The notes beneath the pieces were generated by a model, which was not told where the DNA came from, ran no database searches, and was given only the letters and a program-made list of their open reading frames with translations. This document shows, piece by piece, positions 54,991 through 56,369 of a DNA stretch of 56,369 bases (positions within the stretch are counted from its first letter, which is position 1; each line of letters starts with the position of its first letter). The translations under genes were made by a program, and so were the position numbers. Location: contig WALT01000015.1 in NCBI GenBank assembly GCA_015522695.1, positions 1-56,369 of the forward strand. The letters are read 5' to 3'. The stretch is from Nitrososphaerota archaeon (GTDB taxonomy: Archaea > Thermoproteota > Nitrososphaeria > Conexivisphaerales > Conexivisphaeraceae).

Positions 54991-56369
54991 CTATAGATAC
55001 GGTTCTCTGCCGCTATAAAAGCTGCTCTTCAACCTGGATTCCACCATGTTATAATACTCCAGCACCTCCCTGGTTATAGTCGGCTTGACGCTCTTGAGGG
55101 CATCCTCGAAGTCCACCCTCTCCACGACGGTCGATCCCCTCCTCAAGGCGTTCATGGCTGCCTCCCTGCAGAGGGCCTTGAGCCCGGCGCCGCTATAGCC
55201 CTCCGCCCTCCCAGCAAGGTCGTCCAGATCCATGTCGGATGAGATGGGCATGTTGCTGACCAGCAACCTCAGTATCTCAGCCCTGTCCTCCACTGGAGGA
55301 GGGGGTACGTATATCAGTAAGCCCAGCCTTCCAGGTCTCAACAGGGCCACATCCAGAACGTCTGGCCTGTTCGTCGTGCCCACGACGAAGACCCCGGAGA
55401 AATCCTCGAGCACGTCGAGCTCCGTCAGCAGCTGGCTCAATATCGTCTCGCTGGACCATGGAGAATGGGCATAGCCCCTCGTGGGGGCCACGGCATCTAT
55501 CTCGTCGAATAGGACTATGGCCGGCGAGGCACTTCTGGCCTTCCTGAAGATATCCCTTATGGCCTTCTCGGTCTCCCCCACCCACTTGCTCAGGAGCTCG
55601 GGGCCCTTTATCAGTATCAGGTTGGCCCCCGACTCGTTCGCCAACGCCTTGGCTATCAAGGTCTTGCCACATCCAGGAGGACCATATAGTAGTACTCCAC
55701 GTGGAGGATCTATCCCCAGCCTCCTGAAGGAATCCGGGTCCTTCATCGCGCGCACGACGTTATCGTACAACCTGGCCTTCACATCCCCGAGCCCCCCGAT
55801 CTCCTTGAATGATGTCCTGGGATGTTCTATGTAGAACTCCCTCAATGCGGAGGGCACTATGTCCTTGAAGGCCATCGTGAAATCGGACTGGCTCACCCTG
55901 AGCTTGTTCAACACGGACGCCGATATCTCCCCCTTCTCCAGGTACTTCTCCGGCAATAGCCTCCTCAAGGCGTTCATGGCTGCCTCCCTGCAGAGGGCCT
56001 TCAGATCGGCGCCTGTATATCCATGGGTTATCTCAGCTATCTTCCTCCTGTCGACGGACCTCGCGAGCGGCATCCCGCGCGTGTGTATCTGGAGTATCTC
56101 CATCCTCCCCTCAGTGTTCGGCACCGTTATCTCTATCTCCCTATCGAACCTACCGGGCCTCCTCAATGCTGGATCTATATCGTCGATACGGTTGGTGGCG
56201 CCGATTATTATCACGTTCCCCATGCTCTCCAATCCATCCATGAGGGCTAGGAGCTGTGCCACCACCCTCTTCTCGACCTCCCCAGTCACCTCCTCCCTCT
56301 TAGGGGCTATGGCATCTATCTCATCTATGAATATTATAGATGGGGCCTTCTCCTTGGCCTCCCTGAATA
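54991..56369 (-). CDS. cdc48: Cdc48/p97-type AAA+ ATPase (C-terminal part; start outside window)
   Basis: The gene runs off the right edge; about 458 codons are present. The first AAA domain is partial: Walker B IIFIDEIDAI and arginine-finger region RRPGRFDREIEI. The second is complete: Walker A LLYGPPGCGKTLIAKALANESG, Walker B IVLFDEIDAVAPTRG, and LLRPGRLGLLIYVPPPP. The pore-loop helps unfold and deliver proteins, probably to the proteasome. In the second domain the usual R-x-x-R-F-D of D1 is LRPGRLGLLI, a change near the arginine-finger region. The C-terminal tail ends YSGREPYL. D1 and D2 share an identical 42-bp segment. Confidence 0.95.
   Translation of the reverse strand, partial: FREAKEKAPSIIFIDEIDAIAPKREEVTGEVEKRVVAQLLALMDGLESMGNVIIIGATNRIDDIDPALRRPGRFDREIEITVPNTEGRMEILQIHTRGMPLARSVDRRKIAEITHGYTGADLKALCREAAMNALRRLLPEKYLEKGEISASVLNKLRVSQSDFTMAFKDIVPSALREFYIEHPRTSFKEIGGLGDVKARLYDNVVRAMKDPDSFRRLGIDPPRGVLLYGPPGCGKTLIAKALANESGANLILIKGPELLSKWVGETEKAIRDIFRKARSASPAIVLFDEIDAVAPTRGYAHSPWSSETILSQLLTELDVLEDFSGVFVVGTTNRPDVLDVALLRPGRLGLLIYVPPPPVEDRAEILRLLVSNMPISSDMDLDDLAGRAEGYSGAGLKALCREAAMNALRRGSTVVERVDFEDALKSVKPTITREVLEYYNMVESRLKSSFYSGREPYL

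Noticed and set aside
1-56369. CRISPR array
   Set aside because: No regularly spaced direct repeats were seen anywhere in the window.
1-56369. rRNA genes, SRP RNA or RNase P RNA
   Set aside because: No recognisable conserved segments of these RNAs were seen; all large stretches are accounted for by protein genes.

Overview
This window is from an archaeon, most likely a thermophilic member of the TACK group close to Thaumarchaeota, Aigarchaeota or Korarchaeota. The evidence is an archaeal-type ribosomal protein superoperon (eL19, eL32, eS4, eL15, eL37, eS1), archaeal RNase P proteins, KEOPS subunits, sn-glycerol-1-phosphate dehydrogenase, a Cdc48 ATPase, FEN1, the FttA termination nuclease, an Lsm protein, proteasome beta subunits and a LysW-dependent lysine/arginine pathway. 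The exact lineage cannot be fixed by reading alone. The DNA is GC-rich and favours AGG/AGA arginine codons. Two stretches stand out as AT-rich islands: about 10.9-12.65 kb and 16.35-17.64 kb.

Region 1 (1-16.1 kb, minus strand) is the S10/spc-type ribosomal operon, read from the right: uL3, uL4, uL23, uL2, uS19, then an interruption, then uL22, uS3, uL29, Rnp1, uS17, uL14, uL24, eS4, uL5, uS14, uS8, uL6, eL32, eL19, uL18, uS5, uL30, uL15, secY and the start of adkA. uL3 has no ATG, GTG or TTG where its conserved N-terminus begins; the codon there is ATC behind a strong Shine-Dalgarno. Between uS19 and uL22 sit a SPOUT RNA methyltransferase, an unrecognised small gene, a TnpB gene split by an amber codon with a 3' hairpin, and a LAGLIDADG homing endonuclease.

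Region 2 (16.1-18.1 kb) holds an AT-rich ATPase/DUF4143-type gene with two palindromic operator-like sites around its TATA box, then a tRNA-Ile(GAU) with a 31-nt intron in the anticodon stem. The intron core is a perfect palindrome.

Region 3 (18.1-35.2 kb) is housekeeping in short divergent units: apt, eL37, Lsm, a three-gene ECF vitamin transporter, a PUA-domain protein, SepF, FttA, the active proteasome beta subunit, G1P dehydrogenase, an FKBP-type isomerase, a class V aminotransferase, NMN adenylyltransferase, an RNA cyclase/inactive proteasome beta/translin operon, an HTH-FAD synthetase fusion, eL15, SerA and a YchF-like GTPase.

Region 4 (35.1-41.5 kb) is a KEOPS-ribosomal superoperon on the minus strand: Kae1, Bud32, an XTP pyrophosphatase, uS15, a RecJ/Cdc45-like protein without its DHH motif, Pcc1 and eS1. 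It diverges from a plus-strand unit encoding a COG1325 RNA-binding protein, Rpp30 and Pop5.

Region 5 (41.5-52.7 kb) is a joint arginine/lysine biosynthesis cluster: argG-argH-lysW-argX-lysY-lysZ-lysJ, followed by lysM-homocitrate synthase-lysX-lysK from a second promoter. The two ATP-grasp ligase genes share a nearly identical 114-bp tract, which points to gene conversion. A divergent ACT-domain protein may be a regulator.

Region 6 (53.0-56.4 kb) holds Pcm, FEN1, a small winged-helix-like protein and the C-terminal part of a Cdc48-type ATPase that runs off the window.
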